A stretch of DNA of 64,000 bases from Pseudomonas endophytica (GTDB lineage Bacteria > Pseudomonadota > Gammaproteobacteria > Pseudomonadales > Pseudomonadaceae): the NCBI RefSeq assembly GCF_001411475.1, contig NZ_LLWH01000176.1, forward strand, positions 47,648-111,647. The letters run 5' to 3'. Below, one piece after another: positions 63,251 to 64,000 of the stretch. How positions within the stretch are numbered: position 1 is the stretch's first letter; the number at the start of each line of letters is the position of its first letter. The notes under the pieces were generated by a model that made no database searches, was not told the DNA's origin, and saw only the letters and a program-made list of their open reading frames with translations. The position numbers and the translations under genes were made by a program.

Positions 63251-64000
63251 CTCTAAATACAATCGCTTACCTCATGCCGGAGATTTTGAGGTTGAAAGCG
63301 GGGCAGAGGCGTTTTATCTGGCGCCTAAACCATTGCCAACGGGATCAACTGCATTTACTGGTCAGCGAATGCATCGTGAAGTCAATGATGTTTTTTTAGA
63401 TTTTGCTCATGGTGTTAGTGGTTTGGAGTTCTCTATTAGAACTTCTGTTGGGTTAGTTATATTTATGATTGTTTTCATTGTTTTAGTTGGTTTTTTTTTG
63501 GGAGTTCATGACTACTTTAAATATGGCTCACCAGTGTTTGAGATTTTGCTAGAGCTAGTGTTACCAAATTATTATTTATGGGGCATTATAGCGATTCTTA
63601 TGCTTATGGCAGGCGTTCCCCTTTACCAAAGCATCCACGAAATAACCACCGTCCCACCAGTCCGCTTTAACCGCCAACGCCGCGAAGTCGCTTACGTCCG
63701 TCAAAAAGGTGAACCTCCATTAATCGTCCCATGGGAAGAAGTTATTGCCTGTGTCACGGCTGGCACCACCGTTAGCCAATACGCCGTTATGCACAGTTAT
63801 TCGCTGATGATTGGGCTGCGCGACAGTAGCAGTGGCGAAGTTGTAAGGTTGACGCTGAACGTTGGCCATTTAAGTTTGGCGGTTAGCGAGTGGGAGGCGC
63901 TGCGGGTCTATATGGAGGAGGGACCACTGGCCTTGCCGGAGCCATTATTAGTGGACGAAGAGTTCCAAGAAGGCACTGTGGCGTACTTTCATATGTGTCG
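63243..64000 (+). CDS. DUF6708-like membrane immunity protein, cut by window edge
   Basis: The open frame from ATG 63243 (overlapping the effector stop by eight bases) runs 252 codons to the right edge with no stop. After a ~70-residue soluble start there are two membrane helices (VGLVIFMIVFIVLVGFFLGV and LWGIIAILMLMAGVPLY), then a soluble domain with FNRQRREVAYVRQKGEPPLI and VPWEEVIACVTAG, the DUF6708 pattern common downstream of VasX-like effectors. It presumably protects the inner membrane from the pore-former. The first ~370 bases are A+T-rich like the toxin end; from ~63620 composition returns to that of the chromosome. Confidence 0.82.
   Translation, partial: MNNSKYNRLPHAGDFEVESGAEAFYLAPKPLPTGSTAFTGQRMHREVNDVFLDFAHGVSGLEFSIRTSVGLVIFMIVFIVLVGFFLGVHDYFKYGSPVFEILLELVLPNYYLWGIIAILMLMAGVPLYQSIHEITTVPPVRFNRQRREVAYVRQKGEPPLIVPWEEVIACVTAGTTVSQYAVMHSYSLMIGLRDSSSGEVVRLTLNVGHLSLAVSEWEALRVYMEEGPLALPEPLLVDEEFQEGTVAYFHMC

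Overview
This window is Pseudomonas chromosome, most likely from the fluorescens lineage (fluorescens/fragi-like). The evidence is the gene content (HmgR/hmgA/fahA, folM-folE-folX with HopJ, YebG, an FKBP SlyD with a His-rich tail, FUSC efflux, a VgrG effector island) and many copies of the REP palindrome typical of this lineage, built on GGAGCTGCCGCAGGCTGCGA or GAGCGAGCTTGCTCGCGATC. No tRNA, rRNA, CRISPR array, transposase or integrase was recognised.

Layout. 1-4.3 kb: pta (cut by the left edge), a DUF3565 gene, an FKBP isomerase, REP repeats and a GT4 glycosyltransferase. 4.4-7 kb: an orphan small protein, cysZ and trxB. 7-9.4 kb: the pterin operon folM-folE-folX with DUF1244 and hopJ. 9.4-12.4 kb: a membrane ABM protein, a light-response pair (class II LitR-like MerR plus short LOV protein) and a flavodoxin. 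12.5-12.7 kb: a candidate small RNA. 12.9-17.4 kb: a paralogue of the orphan small protein, then tyrosine/homogentisate catabolism (hmgR, hmgA, fahA) ending in a maiA broken by an internal deletion. 17.8-21.4 kb: leucine dehydrogenase, a MerR/quinone reductase pair, SOS-controlled yebG, psiE and an HPF-like factor. 21.5-29.8 kb: two divergent FecI-FecR-TonB receptor systems facing a shared region with two Fur-box-like sites. 29.9-42.4 kb: regulators and transport (AraC/EamA, GhrB, LysR with a NodT-FUSC-DUF1656-HlyD tripartite pump, VOC protein, LysR/MFS/SnoaL-like).

42.7-49.8 kb is the most unusual region: six co-directional genes, more A+T-rich at the 5' end. They encode an MFS exporter, a CDP-alcohol phosphotransferase, an ATP-grasp ligase, a PEP-synthase-like protein, a class I glutamine amidotransferase-like hydrolase and a CTP-type nucleotidyltransferase. 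The last three match in family, size and adjacency the Campylobacter Cj1418/Cj1417/Cj1416 enzymes, which phosphorylate glutamine on its amide nitrogen, make CDP-glutamyl-amidate and release cytidine diphosphoramidate. I infer a pathway to an exported phosphoramidate (P-N bond) small molecule, with the CDP-alcohol phosphotransferase as the likely phosphoramidyl transferase and the ATP-grasp enzyme adding an amino acid or peptide bond. I know of no description of this gene combination.

49.8-56.8 kb: ordinary genes (SDR, small membrane protein, yaaA, a deacetylase-like protein lacking key metal ligands, phoH-like, moaC-moaD-moaE). 56.9-64 kb: an orphan T6SS island with vgrG, a DUF4123 adaptor, a VasX-like pore-forming effector and a DUF6708-like membrane immunity protein that runs off the right edge.
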